A stretch of DNA of 64,000 nucleotides. Source: Parvibaculum sp. Lineage in GTDB: Bacteria > Pseudomonadota > Alphaproteobacteria > Parvibaculales > Parvibaculaceae. Positions within the stretch are counted from its first letter, which is position 1, and every line of letters starts with the position of its first letter. The stretch lies in NCBI GenBank assembly GCA_030645235.1, contig JAUSMV010000012.1:248001-312000 (forward strand). The letters run 5' to 3'. Made by a program: the position numbers and the translations under genes. Shown one piece after another: positions 28,059-36,952 of the stretch. Under the pieces are notes generated by a model. It did no database searches. It was not told where the DNA came from and was given only the letters and a program-made list of their open reading frames with translations.

Positions 28059-29312
28059 TCAGGCGTGCAGCCTGACCGGCATATAGGCGTAGCCGCGCAC
28101 GAAGTTTGAACGGACGCGGTCTGGCTCCTGCATCACTTCAATATGCGAGAAGCGCGCGAGAATTTCTTCCCAGAGAATTTTGAGCTGCATTTCCGCCAGC
28201 CGGTTGCCAACGCAGCGATGCACGCCGAAACCGAATGAGAGATGCTGGCGCGGCCTTGCGCGGTCGATGATCAGTTCTTCGGGCCGGTCGATCACTTCCT
28301 CGTCGCGATTGCCCGACAGGTACCACATGATCACTTTGTCACCCTTGCGGATCATCTTGCCGCCGACTTCGTAATCTGAAAGTGCTGTGCGGCGCATATG
28401 GGCGAGCGGCGTCTGCCAGCGGATCACTTCGGGCACCATTGTTTCGACAAGCGCGTGATTGGCTTTCAGCTTTTCAAATTCTTTCGGAAAGCGGTTGAGT
28501 GCCAACACGCTGCCGGTCATGGAATTGCGTGTCGTGTCATTGCCGCCGACGATCAGCAACAGAATATTGCCAAGGAATTCTTCCGGCGGCATGTTCCGTG
28601 TCGTGGGCGAATGGGCGAGCATGGAGATAAGGTCATTGCCCGGCTCTTTTGCATTTACGCGCTGGTTCCACAGCGTCATGAACGAAGCCGCACATTCCTG
28701 CAATTCCTTTGCGCGCTGTTCCCAACTATCGATAATACCGCTGCCGGGTTCTGCGGTTGTTACATCTGACCAGCGCGTCAGCTTGCGGCGTTCCTCAAAG
28801 GGAAAGTCGAACAGCGTTGCCAGCATTTGCGTGGTGAGTTCGATGGAAACTTTGTCCACCCAGTCGAATGTCTCGCCCACAGGCAGGCGGTCAAGAATGG
28901 ATTGCATCCGCTCGCGGATTGTTCCTTCGAGGACCATCAGATTGCTCGGCGCGACGATGGGGCTCACCACCTTGCGCTGGGCATCATGTTCCGGCGGATC
29001 CATGGTGATGAAACTGCGCAGCGGCAGGCCTTCGCTGCGGACATTGTTGTCGTCAATGATAATGCCGCCCACACCGGCTTCTGATGAGAAGACCCTGTGG
29101 TTCGTATCGACGGCCATGATGTCGTTATATTTGGTGATCGACCAATAGGGCCCATAGGCGCTATCAGCGCAATAATGAACAGGATCGTCACGTCGCAACC
29201 GTGCGAAATACTGACCAACCGTATCGTCCACGAACAAGTCAGGGTTGCTCACATTGATCTTGTCGAGCGGCATCGTATTGGCGGCGTTGGCTTCAAGCGT
29301 CACAGCACCCAT
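28059..29312 (-). CDS. Second CYP153-type cytochrome P450
   Basis: 417 residues and clearly paralogous to the P450 at 23849-25114 along its whole length. It shares the I-helix [12 protein letters not shown], the ExxR region [18 protein letters not shown] and the heme motif [15 protein letters not shown] with thiolate Cys367. The ATG follows AGGAGGGACCT. It has no ferredoxin gene of its own and probably shares the one at 23510. Sequence differences cluster in the N-terminal 100 residues and the loop around the F-G region (TAEPGSGII), which suggests a different substrate range. Confidence 0.92.
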   Translation of the reverse strand: MGAVTLEANAANTMPLDKINVSNPDLFVDDTVGQYFARLRRDDPVHYCADSAYGPYWSITKYNDIMAVDTNHRVFSSEAGVGGIIIDDNNVRSEGLPLRSFITMDPPEHDAQRKVVSPIVAPSNLMVLEGTIRERMQSILDRLPVGETFDWVDKVSIELTTQMLATLFDFPFEERRKLTRWSDVTTAEPGSGIIDSWEQRAKELQECAASFMTLWNQRVNAKEPGNDLISMLAHSPTTRNMPPEEFLGNILLLIVGGNDTTRNSMTGSVLALNRFPKEFEKLKANHALVETMVPEVIRWQTPLAHMRRTALSDYEVGGKMIRKGDKVIMWYLSGNRDEEVIDRPEELIIDRARPRQHLSFGFGVHRCVGNRLAEMQLKILWEEILARFSHIEVMQEPDRVRSNFVRGYAYMPVRLHA

Positions 29313-29486
29313 AGGTCCCTCCTGTTTTTTCTTATCTGAGGAGCATCGGGACTCTGGATAAGGATTGTCAACCTATGTCTAATTGATCTACTGCTTGGCG
29401 GAACGGTGATTTTACCACCGCGATCATGCGATTGTGGCGCAAATGCCCGATATGCCTTGCCTCTGTGGCCTGTGATAAAAACCTTT

Positions 29487-30302
29487 ATGACCCAAACGCC
29501 TGCTATTTTCGGTATCGTCAATATCACCTCGGATAGTTTTTCCGACGGCGGAAAATATCTGGCACCCGATGCGGCGATTGCTCATGCGCGCAAACTCATC
29601 GCTGACGGTGCTGACGTCATCGATCTCGGCCCCGCTTCATCCAATCCCGATGCCGCGCCCGTCAGTGCCGCCACCGAAATCGCGCGCATCGCGCCAGTGC
29701 TTGATGCGCTCGCCGCCGATGGCATTCCCGTTTCTCTCGATAGCTATCAGCCAGAGACGCAGGCCTATGCATTGTCACGCGGGGTTGCGTATCTGAACGA
29801 TATTCGCGGTTTCCCCGATACCGCGCTCTACCCTGTGCTCGCTGCCAGCAATGCCAAACTCATCGTCATGCATTCCATTCAGGACGGTCAGGCGGACCGC
29901 CGCGACGCGCCTGCGGGCGACATTATCGATCATATCTCGTGTTTCTTTGAGGCCCGCATCGCGGCTCTCTCTGCTGCGGGCATTGCGCGTGCGCGTCTTA
30001 TTCTTGATCCCGGCATGGGGTTCTTCCTCGGCTCGGCGCCGGAAACCTCATTGACCGTTCTGGCGCGTTTTCCGGACCTTCAATCGCGCTTCGGTCTTCC
30101 GGTTCTCCTTTCTGTCTCACGCAAGTCATTTCTGCGCCGCCTCACGGGCCGCGCGCCTGATGAGGCCGCTGCCATAACTCTTGCCGCAGAGTTAATGGCC
30201 GCTCAGGCAGGGGCCGATTTCATCCGCACACATGAGCCGGCGCCCTTAATTGACGGGCTTAAACTGCTTTCCGCGCTGAAAGAAACTGCAATAAGACGTT
30301 AA
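29487..30302 (+). CDS. folP: Dihydropteroate synthase
   Basis: Condenses p-aminobenzoate with dihydropterin pyrophosphate in folate synthesis; the sulfonamide target. It is 271 residues from the ATG giving [12 protein letters not shown]; the 27 upstream codons are not family-like. Pterin-site motifs are [25 protein letters not shown] (usual form DxGxxSTRPG, here altered to SSNPD) and [10 protein letters not shown]; a SRKSFL block lies near the C-terminus. It precedes glmM by 65 bp, a conserved pairing. Confidence 0.92.
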   Translation: MTQTPAIFGIVNITSDSFSDGGKYLAPDAAIAHARKLIADGADVIDLGPASSNPDAAPVSAATEIARIAPVLDALAADGIPVSLDSYQPETQAYALSRGVAYLNDIRGFPDTALYPVLAASNAKLIVMHSIQDGQADRRDAPAGDIIDHISCFFEARIAALSAAGIARARLILDPGMGFFLGSAPETSLTVLARFPDLQSRFGLPVLLSVSRKSFLRRLTGRAPDEAAAITLAAELMAAQAGADFIRTHEPAPLIDGLKLLSALKETAIRR

Positions 30303-30367
30303 CTGCGCTTTCGTCAGAATTCTCTATATTCCCCTCATCGACACGGATGAACAGGACTCCCTTAGAG

Positions 30368-31714
30368 ATGACGCGTAAATATTTCGGTACAGACGGCATT
30401 CGCGGCACCGCGAACGAAGGCGCGATGACAGCGGAAACGGCGCTGCGCGTTGGTATGGCCGCTGGTCGCGTCTTCCGTCGCGGCGACCATCGCCACCGTG
30501 TCGTGATCGGCAAAGATACACGGCTCTCCGGCTACATGCTTGAGCCCGCGCTCACAGCAGGCTTCACCTCGATGGGCATGGACGTGTTTTTGTTCGGCCC
30601 GTTGCCGACGCCTGCCGTCGCCATGCTCACACGCTCGCTGCGCGCGGACCTCGGTGTGATGATTTCGGCCTCGCATAATTCGTTTCAGGACAATGGCATC
30701 AAATTTTTCGGTCCCGATGGTTACAAATTGTCAGACGAGATCGAACTCGAAATCGAACATCACATCGACAATGGCCTCAGCGACAATCTCGCCGGTCCGC
30801 GCGATCTCGGACGCGCCAAGCGTATTGATGACGCACAGGCACGCTATATCGAGCATGTGAAACACTCATTTCCACGTGACCTCACACTTGAAGGCTTGCG
30901 TATCGTCATCGACTGCGCCAATGGAGCTGCTTACAAGGTCGCGCCCGCTGTGCTCTACGAATTGGGTGCGGATGTCGTGACGGTCGGCACGGAGCCTGAC
31001 GGTTTCAACATCAATGATGAATGCGGCTCGACTTCGCCTCAGCGCATGTGCGCAGTTGTGCGCGAGCGCCGTGCCGATATCGGCATCGCACTTGACGGCG
31101 ACGCTGACCGCCTCATCATCTGCGACGAAAATGGTCAGGTCATTGATGGCGATCAGATCATGGCGCTCATTGCACGTTCATGGAAAGCGTCAGGCAAGCT
31201 CTCCGCGCCGGGCATTGTTTCGACTGTCATGTCAAACCTCGGCCTTGAGCGCTATCTGAATGGCATGGGCCTTGATCTTGTGCGCACGCAGGTTGGCGAC
31301 CGTTATGTCGTCGAACACATGCGCAACCACGGCTTCAATGTCGGCGGTGAACAATCCGGCCATATCGTGCTCAAGGATTTCGGCACGACAGGTGATGGTC
31401 TCATTGCAGCGTTGCAAATTCTGGCCGTGCTTAAAGCCGAAGACAAGCCGGTCTCTGTGCTCTGCAACTCGTTCGAGCCGCTGCCGCAGCTTTTGAAGAA
31501 TGTTCGCTTCAAAAAGGGCGAGCCGCTCAACGAGAAAGACGTGAAAGCAGCCATTGCTGAAGGTGAGAGCCGTTTGGGTAAATCAGGCCGTTTGGTGATC
31601 CGCAAATCGGGCACCGAGCCGCTTATCCGTGTGATGGGCGAGGGCGACGATGCGAAACTCGTCAATGCCGTGGTACATGATATCTGCTCCGCCATTGCAG
31701 CTCACGCGGCCTGA
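30368..31714 (+). CDS. glmM: Phosphoglucosamine mutase
   Basis: Interconverts glucosamine 6-phosphate and 1-phosphate for UDP-GlcNAc and peptidoglycan synthesis. It is 448 residues from the ATG giving [13 protein letters not shown]. The phosphoserine loop is ISASHNS with Ser102; the metal loop is DGDADR, the sugar loop GEQSGH, and the phosphate-binding loop [12 protein letters not shown] at the C-terminus. It sits downstream of folP as in many proteobacteria. Confidence 0.97.
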   Translation: MTRKYFGTDGIRGTANEGAMTAETALRVGMAAGRVFRRGDHRHRVVIGKDTRLSGYMLEPALTAGFTSMGMDVFLFGPLPTPAVAMLTRSLRADLGVMISASHNSFQDNGIKFFGPDGYKLSDEIELEIEHHIDNGLSDNLAGPRDLGRAKRIDDAQARYIEHVKHSFPRDLTLEGLRIVIDCANGAAYKVAPAVLYELGADVVTVGTEPDGFNINDECGSTSPQRMCAVVRERRADIGIALDGDADRLIICDENGQVIDGDQIMALIARSWKASGKLSAPGIVSTVMSNLGLERYLNGMGLDLVRTQVGDRYVVEHMRNHGFNVGGEQSGHIVLKDFGTTGDGLIAALQILAVLKAEDKPVSVLCNSFEPLPQLLKNVRFKKGEPLNEKDVKAAIAEGESRLGKSGRLVIRKSGTEPLIRVMGEGDDAKLVNAVVHDICSAIAAHAA

Positions 31715-31767
31715 TCTATATTAGACGTCGCTCTGGTCTTACAGGGTCCTCGCGAGTATCGAATACA

Positions 31768-32610
31768 GTGTCCAATATCATCCTCCCCAATCTTGGTCGC
31801 GTCCTCATCATTGCCGGTTCCGATAGCGGCGGCGGGGCGGGGATTCAGGCTGACATCAAAACTGTAACGGCCTTGGGTGGCTACGCGATGACGGCGGTGA
31901 CGGCGATCACTGTGCAGGACACATTGGGTGTTCACGGCATCCACGAAATCCCGCTTGAGACGATCCGTGCTCAGATCAAAGTCGTGCTTGAAGATATCGG
32001 CACTGATACGATCAAGACGGGTATGCTCCATTCCATCGAAATCATTGAAGCGGTGGCGGAAGATATTTCAACCTATGCGCCTGCTGCCGCGCTCATCGTT
32101 GATCCGGTGATGGTCGCCAAAGGAGGCGCGGCGCTTCTGCAAAGCAATGCAGGCGACGCTTTCAAACGCGCGCTGATGCCTCTGGCGGCGCTTATTACGC
32201 CTAACATCCCCGAAGCCGAGGCGCTGACGGGCCGCACGATCACCAATCTCGATCAGCAGAAAGCCGCCGCAGACGCGCTCTTGGGTCTTGGCTGCGATGC
32301 GGTACTGCTCAAAGGCGGGCACATGGCGGGCGATACGATTTATGATGTGTTGGCGACGCAAGACACGATTGAAGTCATGTCCGGTCCGCGCATCGACACG
32401 CGTCACACGCATGGGACAGGCTGCACACTTGCGTCCGCCATTGCGGCGTTGATGGCGCAGGGCGCGCCTCTGCGTGATGCAGTTGAAATCGCGCGCGACT
32501 ATGTGCAGGAAGCCATTCGCCTCGCACCGGGCTTTGGCAAAGGCCATGGTCCGCTCTATCACGCACATACATTTTTGCGTGATGAAGACGATCAGGAATA
32601 CGATGCCTGA
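31768..32610 (+). CDS. thiD: Hydroxymethylpyrimidine/phosphomethylpyrimidine kinase
   Basis: Phosphorylates HMP and HMP-P in thiamine synthesis. It is 280 residues from a GTG. The N-terminal substrate loop LIIAGSDSGGGAGIQAD, PLAALITPNIPEAEALTG and the ATP/anion-hole motif DTRHTHGTGCTLASAIAA are present. It lies 53 bp after glmM, apart from the thiC unit at 48782-51038. No TPP riboswitch was seen in front of it. Confidence 0.95.
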   Translation: MSNIILPNLGRVLIIAGSDSGGGAGIQADIKTVTALGGYAMTAVTAITVQDTLGVHGIHEIPLETIRAQIKVVLEDIGTDTIKTGMLHSIEIIEAVAEDISTYAPAAALIVDPVMVAKGGAALLQSNAGDAFKRALMPLAALITPNIPEAEALTGRTITNLDQQKAAADALLGLGCDAVLLKGGHMAGDTIYDVLATQDTIEVMSGPRIDTRHTHGTGCTLASAIAALMAQGAPLRDAVEIARDYVQEAIRLAPGFGKGHGPLYHAHTFLRDEDDQEYDA

Positions 32611-32626
32611 GAGTGAGACCAGAGTT

Positions 32627-33106
32627 TCAGAAATTCATTTCCATCAGCGGCAGCATGCGTCCGGCAATTGAGCCCGATGGTGCCTCGCCGCATTGGCTGA
32701 AGCCCTGTTTGGTGTAAAAATCTTTTGCATTGGGGTCGGCTTCGACATGCACGCTCGAAATGCCGTGACGTAGCGCGTATTGCAGCAAGTCATTGATAAG
32801 CAAATGACCGATGCCGCTGCTCATAAATTTGGGATGCACGAAAATATCACCAACTTCTGCCTTGCCGCCGAGCACGGCCATGGAAGCAAAGCCCGCGACC
32901 TTGCCGCCGACTTCAGCCACGCGTACGCGCTCGCGGCCGATCTTGCCTTGCGTGATCGTGAGTTCGTCGCGGCAGCGGTTCATGAAGTCGGTGTCATAGC
33001 CCCAATGAGCTTTGGAGAGCATGGCAAGCGCCGACAAAGCGGGACCCTCATCCGGCCAGGCCAGACGCAGCATAGTGCGCTTTTTCTTCAGCGAGATCGG
33101 TGCCAT
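32627..33106 (-). CDS. GNAT-family N-acetyltransferase
   Basis: 159 residues from the ATG that follows a perfect AGGAGG; an upstream start at 33133 lacks this. The acetyl-CoA-binding region is visible as VGDIFVHPKFMSSGIGHLLINDLLQYA (V-x-P-x-x-x-x-G-I-G-x-x-L) and the C-terminal strand VHVEADPNAKDFYTKQGF is typical of the fold. The substrate is unknown. It converges on thiD and is separated from it by 16 bp with no clear terminator. Confidence 0.85.
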   Translation of the reverse strand: MAPISLKKKRTMLRLAWPDEGPALSALAMLSKAHWGYDTDFMNRCRDELTITQGKIGRERVRVAEVGGKVAGFASMAVLGGKAEVGDIFVHPKFMSSGIGHLLINDLLQYALRHGISSVHVEADPNAKDFYTKQGFSQCGEAPSGSIAGRMLPLMEMNF

Positions 33107-33264
33107 AACGCCTCCTGTGGATAACCCTAACACAGTGATGCGTTTTGGCGAGTCGCGTTTTCATTTCCGGTTGAAATAAGCCATATGGCACAAGCACTTC
33201 TTGTTGGTGACATTGTCAGGGGTCGGATGAGTAAGCATCCCTGACGCTTTTGAAAGCCGAAGCG

Positions 33265-34671
33265 TTACGCGAGAGAATGCGTTTCGAAGGGTGTTTCGTT
33301 CATCAGCTCGGAAACGATTTTCAGGCCCTGTTCCAATTTGGTGCGGTTTGCCGCTGCGCCCAGACAGAGGCGCACATGGCGCGCGGCTTGGTCGGGGCGT
33401 CCGACCATGAATTCTTCGCCGCCTGCAATCAGCACACCGCGATGACGGGCCGCTTCAACAAAAGCACCGGCGCGCCAGTGCTCCGGCAATTGCAGCCAGA
33501 GATGCATCGCGGCCTTTGCTTGGCGTCGTGGGGTGTCACGTAGCCATCGGGTGGCAAGGTCATTGCGTGCCGCGATTTCTGTCTTTTGGTGCGCGACGAG
33601 CTTTGCTGCTGTGCCGTTTGCGATGATCCGGGTTGCCAGTTCCGCCATCAGCGGCGGCAAGGTTTGCCCCAGTCCGTGCAGGATGGCACGCACGCGCTCC
33701 TGCTGCTCACGTGGCGGCACGAGATAGGCAACGCGCAGTCCGGGGGCCACAGCTTTTGACAGCGAGTTCAGATAATAGGTTTGCTTGGGAATGAGATGTG
33801 CGAGCGGCGAGGGACGTTCGTCCATCAGGTTGGCGTAAATATCATCTTCGATCACGCTGATCTGCTGGCTTGCTGCAATTTCGGCAATTGCCGTGCGGCG
33901 CTTTGCGCTCATCGTGATTGTTGTCGGGTTGTGCAGCGTCGGTACGGTGAAAAGCGCCGTCACACGCGAGCCGCGACAGGCTTTGGCCAGCGCTTCGGGC
34001 ACAAGGCCGTCATCGTCCATTTCCACCGGCGCCACACGACGGCCAAGCATCAGCGCTTGTGCGGTGATGGCGTGATAGGTGAGGGCTTCAGTGAGAATGA
34101 GATCACCGGGTTCCGTTGTGGCGAGGATCGCCGTGAGGATCGCCTGTTGTGCACCGGAGCAGAGAAGTACGTTGTCAGCCGCAGGTGCGAAGGCACCTGT
34201 TGAGAGCCAGTTTGCACCTGCCTCGCGCTGTGCCCGTGTGCCGCCTGTCGGCAGATAGTCGAAACGCTTGGGGTCGCCTTTTGCGAGCATCAGCGCCGTC
34301 TCATGCGTGAGCCTATCGGCTTGTCCGAGCGCTGCGGGCAGGTTGGCTTTCATCGTGATCTCGCTGTCGGCCTCATCAACCGGTGCAGGCCTGGCGAGCG
34401 AAGGGGTGCCGTCTGTTTCTGCGCTGCGCACATAGGTGCCGCGTCCGACTTCGCTGGCGAGATGTTGGCGCGTGACGCCGAGTGCATAGGCGCGGGCTAT
34501 GGTCCCCGTGGTGACAGACAAAGCGAAAGCAAGATCGCGCATCGGCGGCAGGCGTTCGCCCTTGGTTAAGGCGCCAGACGACACGGCATCGGCTATCGTG
34601 TCGGCAATGACGCGATAGCGCGGACCTGTGAGAGCGCTGGCTTTGATGAGGTTGGCGAGCTTTATTGTCAT
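33265..34671 (-). CDS. MocR-family (GntR plus aminotransferase) transcriptional regulator
   Basis: 468 residues: a GntR winged helix at about 17-75 (DAVSSGALTKGERLPPMRDLAFALSVTTGTIARAY) fused to a fold-type I aminotransferase domain. The PLP-binding lysine is in YLNSLSKAVAPGLRVAYL. MocR proteins sense PLP or amino compounds and usually control the divergent gene, here a PhzF-like protein, across an 85-bp region with strong repeats. The start is the ATG at 34671. Confidence 0.93.
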   Translation of the reverse strand: MTIKLANLIKASALTGPRYRVIADTIADAVSSGALTKGERLPPMRDLAFALSVTTGTIARAYALGVTRQHLASEVGRGTYVRSAETDGTPSLARPAPVDEADSEITMKANLPAALGQADRLTHETALMLAKGDPKRFDYLPTGGTRAQREAGANWLSTGAFAPAADNVLLCSGAQQAILTAILATTEPGDLILTEALTYHAITAQALMLGRRVAPVEMDDDGLVPEALAKACRGSRVTALFTVPTLHNPTTITMSAKRRTAIAEIAASQQISVIEDDIYANLMDERPSPLAHLIPKQTYYLNSLSKAVAPGLRVAYLVPPREQQERVRAILHGLGQTLPPLMAELATRIIANGTAAKLVAHQKTEIAARNDLATRWLRDTPRRQAKAAMHLWLQLPEHWRAGAFVEAARHRGVLIAGGEEFMVGRPDQAARHVRLCLGAAANRTKLEQGLKIVSELMNETPFETHSLA

Positions 34672-34675
34672 GGTG

Positions 34676-34746
34676 ACAATGTATAGATTGTATTGTTTTT
34701 ATCCAGCGATAAATTGTGCTTCTGTACAAATTGTATAGATACAATC
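34676..34746. promoter_or_regulatory. Operator region between MocR and PhzF genes
   Basis: Two related sites: ACAAT-GTATAG-ATTGT at 34676-34691, and a perfect palindrome ATTGTAT-AG-ATACAAT at 34730-34745. Both contain GTATAGAT (34681 and 34733), 52 bp or about five helical turns apart, on the same face. The distal site lies next to the MocR start and the proximal one next to the PhzF ribosome-binding site. Confidence 0.75.
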
Positions 34747-34756
34747 GGAGTTCACG

Positions 34757-35557
34757 ATGAAAGCCCGTCTCTATCAGGTCGATGCCTTTGCCTCCCGCGT
34801 GTTCGAGGGGAATCCCGCCGCTGTTGTGCCTATGGAAAGCTGGCCCGGCGACGATGTGATGCAGGCGATTGCGGCTGAAAACAATCTCGCAGAGACCGCG
34901 TTTTTTGTGCCCGAAGGTGAAGCTTACCGATTGCGCTGGTTCACGCCGACGGTCGAGGTTCCTTTATGCGGTCATGCGACATTGGCCTCGGCTCATGTTC
35001 TCTTCACGCATCTCAAGCATGCTGCGCCTGAAATAAATTTCGAAACGCAAAGCGGTCGCCTCACCGTGAAGCGGGACGGTGACAGGCTCGCGATGGATTT
35101 CCCCGCTGATCAGATCAAGCCCTATATGATGCATGAGAGCCTGCCCGCAGCGCTCGGCTCGAAGCCCATTCTCGTGATGAAGGGTAAGTTCCTTGTAACG
35201 CTCTTTGGCTCTGCCGCCGAAGTTGCAAGGCTCAATCCCGACATGGTGGTGCTCAAACGTTTCTGCGAGTCGCAAGGCAGCATCAGCGTCATCTGTATGG
35301 CTGCGGGCGATGAAGGCTCCGGCATCGACTTCGTATCGCGCATGTTCGCGCCTGCCCACGGCATCGACGAAGATCCCGTCACCGGCTCGGCTCATTGTTC
35401 TTCTGTTCCCTATTGGGCGAAGAAGCTCGGCAAAAGTGATCTCGTTGCCCGCCAAATCTCCAAGCGTGGCGGCACGCTCTGGTGCACGGACGCGGGTGAA
35501 CGCGTCATCATGCGCGGAACATGCGTTGATTATCTTCAGGGCGAGATTGAGGTCTGA
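34757..35557 (+). CDS. PhzF-family isomerase-like protein
   Basis: 266 residues with two pseudo-repeated diaminopimelate-epimerase-like halves. Family motifs are YQVDAFASRVFEGNPAAVVP, NNLAETAFFVPEG with the conserved Glu (active-site acid in PhzF), VEVPLCGHATLASAHVL, and DEDPVTGSAHCSSVPYW. It is a cytosolic isomerase of unknown substrate. It is divergent from the MocR gene and probably under its control. A CGGAG site precedes the ATG. Confidence 0.92.
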   Translation: MKARLYQVDAFASRVFEGNPAAVVPMESWPGDDVMQAIAAENNLAETAFFVPEGEAYRLRWFTPTVEVPLCGHATLASAHVLFTHLKHAAPEINFETQSGRLTVKRDGDRLAMDFPADQIKPYMMHESLPAALGSKPILVMKGKFLVTLFGSAAEVARLNPDMVVLKRFCESQGSISVICMAAGDEGSGIDFVSRMFAPAHGIDEDPVTGSAHCSSVPYWAKKLGKSDLVARQISKRGGTLWCTDAGERVIMRGTCVDYLQGEIEV

Positions 35558-35587
35558 GCCTTCCCTTACCCAGCGTCAAAACGTCAT

Positions 35588-35616
35588 TTGACACCTTCCC
35601 CTGTTAAGCCTATATC
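35588..35616 (+). promoter_or_regulatory. Promoter of serC
   Basis: TTGACA at 35588-35593, a 17-base spacer, then TATATC at 35611-35616: a near-consensus sigma-70 promoter. It places the transcript start near 35622, about 50 bases upstream of the serC ATG. Confidence 0.75.
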
Positions 35617-35671
35617 CCGCGGCGGGCTACCTCCCCCCACCGGGAGGCTCCTATCTGGAAGGATAGACAAC
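35616..35671 (+). ncRNA. serC leader RNA motif
   Basis: Upstream of serC lie three compact hairpins: CCCG-CGG-CGGG (35616-35626), CCTCCC-N6-GGGAGG (35630-35647) and CTATC-TGGAAG-GATAG (35651-35666). The last encloses the serC ribosome-binding site GGAAGG in its loop and stem. A structure whose last stem overlaps the ribosome-binding site is the hallmark of the alphaproteobacterial serC motif (Rfam serC). If the promoter call is right, the first hairpin is only partly transcribed. Confidence 0.8.
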
Positions 35672-36835
35672 ATGACCGCGCAAGAGCGTCCCGGCACACG
35701 TCCGGCAAATCCGTGCTTCTCCTCTGGTCCCTGCGCCAAGCGCCCGGGCTGGTCTCTCAAAAACCTCGAAAAAGCCCTTCTCGGCCGGAGCCATCGTTCC
35801 AAGCCGGGGAAAGCGCGTCTTGTCGAGGCCATCGAAAAAACCCGTGCCGTCCTCAACGTGCCTGCCGATTACAAAATCGGCATCGTGCCCGCGTCCGACA
35901 CCGGCGCCGTTGAAATGGCCATGTGGTCGCTTCTGGGCGCACGCGGCGTCGATATGCTCGCCTGGGAAAGCTTCGGCTCCGGCTGGGTCAGCGACATCAC
36001 CAAACAGTTGAAACTGAAGGACACGCGCAAGATCGAAGCGGGCTACGGCAAGCTCCCGAATCTCGCCGACGTGAATTTCAAGAATGACGTCATCTTCACA
36101 TGGAACGGCACCACATCAGGCGTTCGCGCGCCGAACGGTGACTGGATCCCTGCTGATCGTGAAGGCCTCACCATTTGCGACGCGACGTCTGCCGCGTTCG
36201 CGCAAGACCTGCCTTGGGCCAAGCTCGATGTCACCACCTTCTCATGGCAGAAGGCCTTGGGTGGCGAAGCAGCCCACGGCATGCTGATCCTCAGCCCCCG
36301 CGCTGTTGAGCGTCTGGAAACCTATGTGCCCGCATGGCCCATGCCCAAGATTTTCCTGATGACCAAGGGCGGCAAGCTCATCGACGGCATCTTCAAAGGC
36401 GAAACGATCAACACGCCTTCGATGCTTTGCGTTGAGGATTATCTTGATGCGCTGAACTGGTCTGAATCCATCGGTGGTCTCAAGTCGCTGATCGCGCGTG
36501 CCGATGGCAATGCCGCCGTCATCGCCGAATGGGTTGAGCGCACGGCCTGGGTCGATTTTCTTGCCGAGGACGTCAACACACGCTCCAACACCTCCGTCTG
36601 CCTCAAGGTCACTGATCCCGCGATCACGGCTTTGTCGGACGATGATCAGGCAGCCTTTGCCAAAAAGCTCGCTGACCTTCTCGACAAAGAAGGCGTCGCC
36701 TATGACATCGGCGGCTACCGCGATGCGCCTGCCGGTCTTCGTATCTGGGCCGGTGCCACGATTGAAAACGACGATATGCGCGCGCTGATGCCCTGGCTCG
36801 ATTGGGCCTTCGCACAGGCGAAAGCTTCGCTCTAA
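35672..36835 (+). CDS. serC: Phosphoserine aminotransferase
   Basis: Second step of phosphorylated serine synthesis, 3-phosphohydroxypyruvate to phosphoserine, PLP-dependent. It is 387 residues from the ATG after the leader hairpins; an upstream ATG at 35588 lies in the promoter. Motifs are [36 protein letters not shown], and the PLP lysine in [16 protein letters not shown]. The somewhat longer alphaproteobacterial form is recognisable. It is followed by serA after a palindromic element. Confidence 0.95.
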   Translation: MTAQERPGTRPANPCFSSGPCAKRPGWSLKNLEKALLGRSHRSKPGKARLVEAIEKTRAVLNVPADYKIGIVPASDTGAVEMAMWSLLGARGVDMLAWESFGSGWVSDITKQLKLKDTRKIEAGYGKLPNLADVNFKNDVIFTWNGTTSGVRAPNGDWIPADREGLTICDATSAAFAQDLPWAKLDVTTFSWQKALGGEAAHGMLILSPRAVERLETYVPAWPMPKIFLMTKGGKLIDGIFKGETINTPSMLCVEDYLDALNWSESIGGLKSLIARADGNAAVIAEWVERTAWVDFLAEDVNTRSNTSVCLKVTDPAITALSDDDQAAFAKKLADLLDKEGVAYDIGGYRDAPAGLRIWAGATIENDDMRALMPWLDWAFAQAKASL

Positions 36836-36865
36836 GTATTTCTGATTTCACAATCGAATACGGCG

Positions 36866-36929
36866 CTCATCCTTCCCCTCTCCCTCTGTCGGGAGAGGGA
36901 GGGACCCGCAAAGCGGGGCCGGATGAGGG
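36866..36929. repeat. Dispersed palindromic element between serC and serA
   Basis: An outer pair CTCATCC and GGATGAG encloses two inner hairpins, CCCTCTCCCTC with GAGAGGGAGGG and CCCGC-AAA-GCGGG. It lies between two co-oriented genes of one pathway without a T-run, so it looks like an intergenic REP-like element and not a terminator. Confidence 0.75.
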
Positions 36930-36952
36930 TCTTTATCATTCAGGAGGCATCC

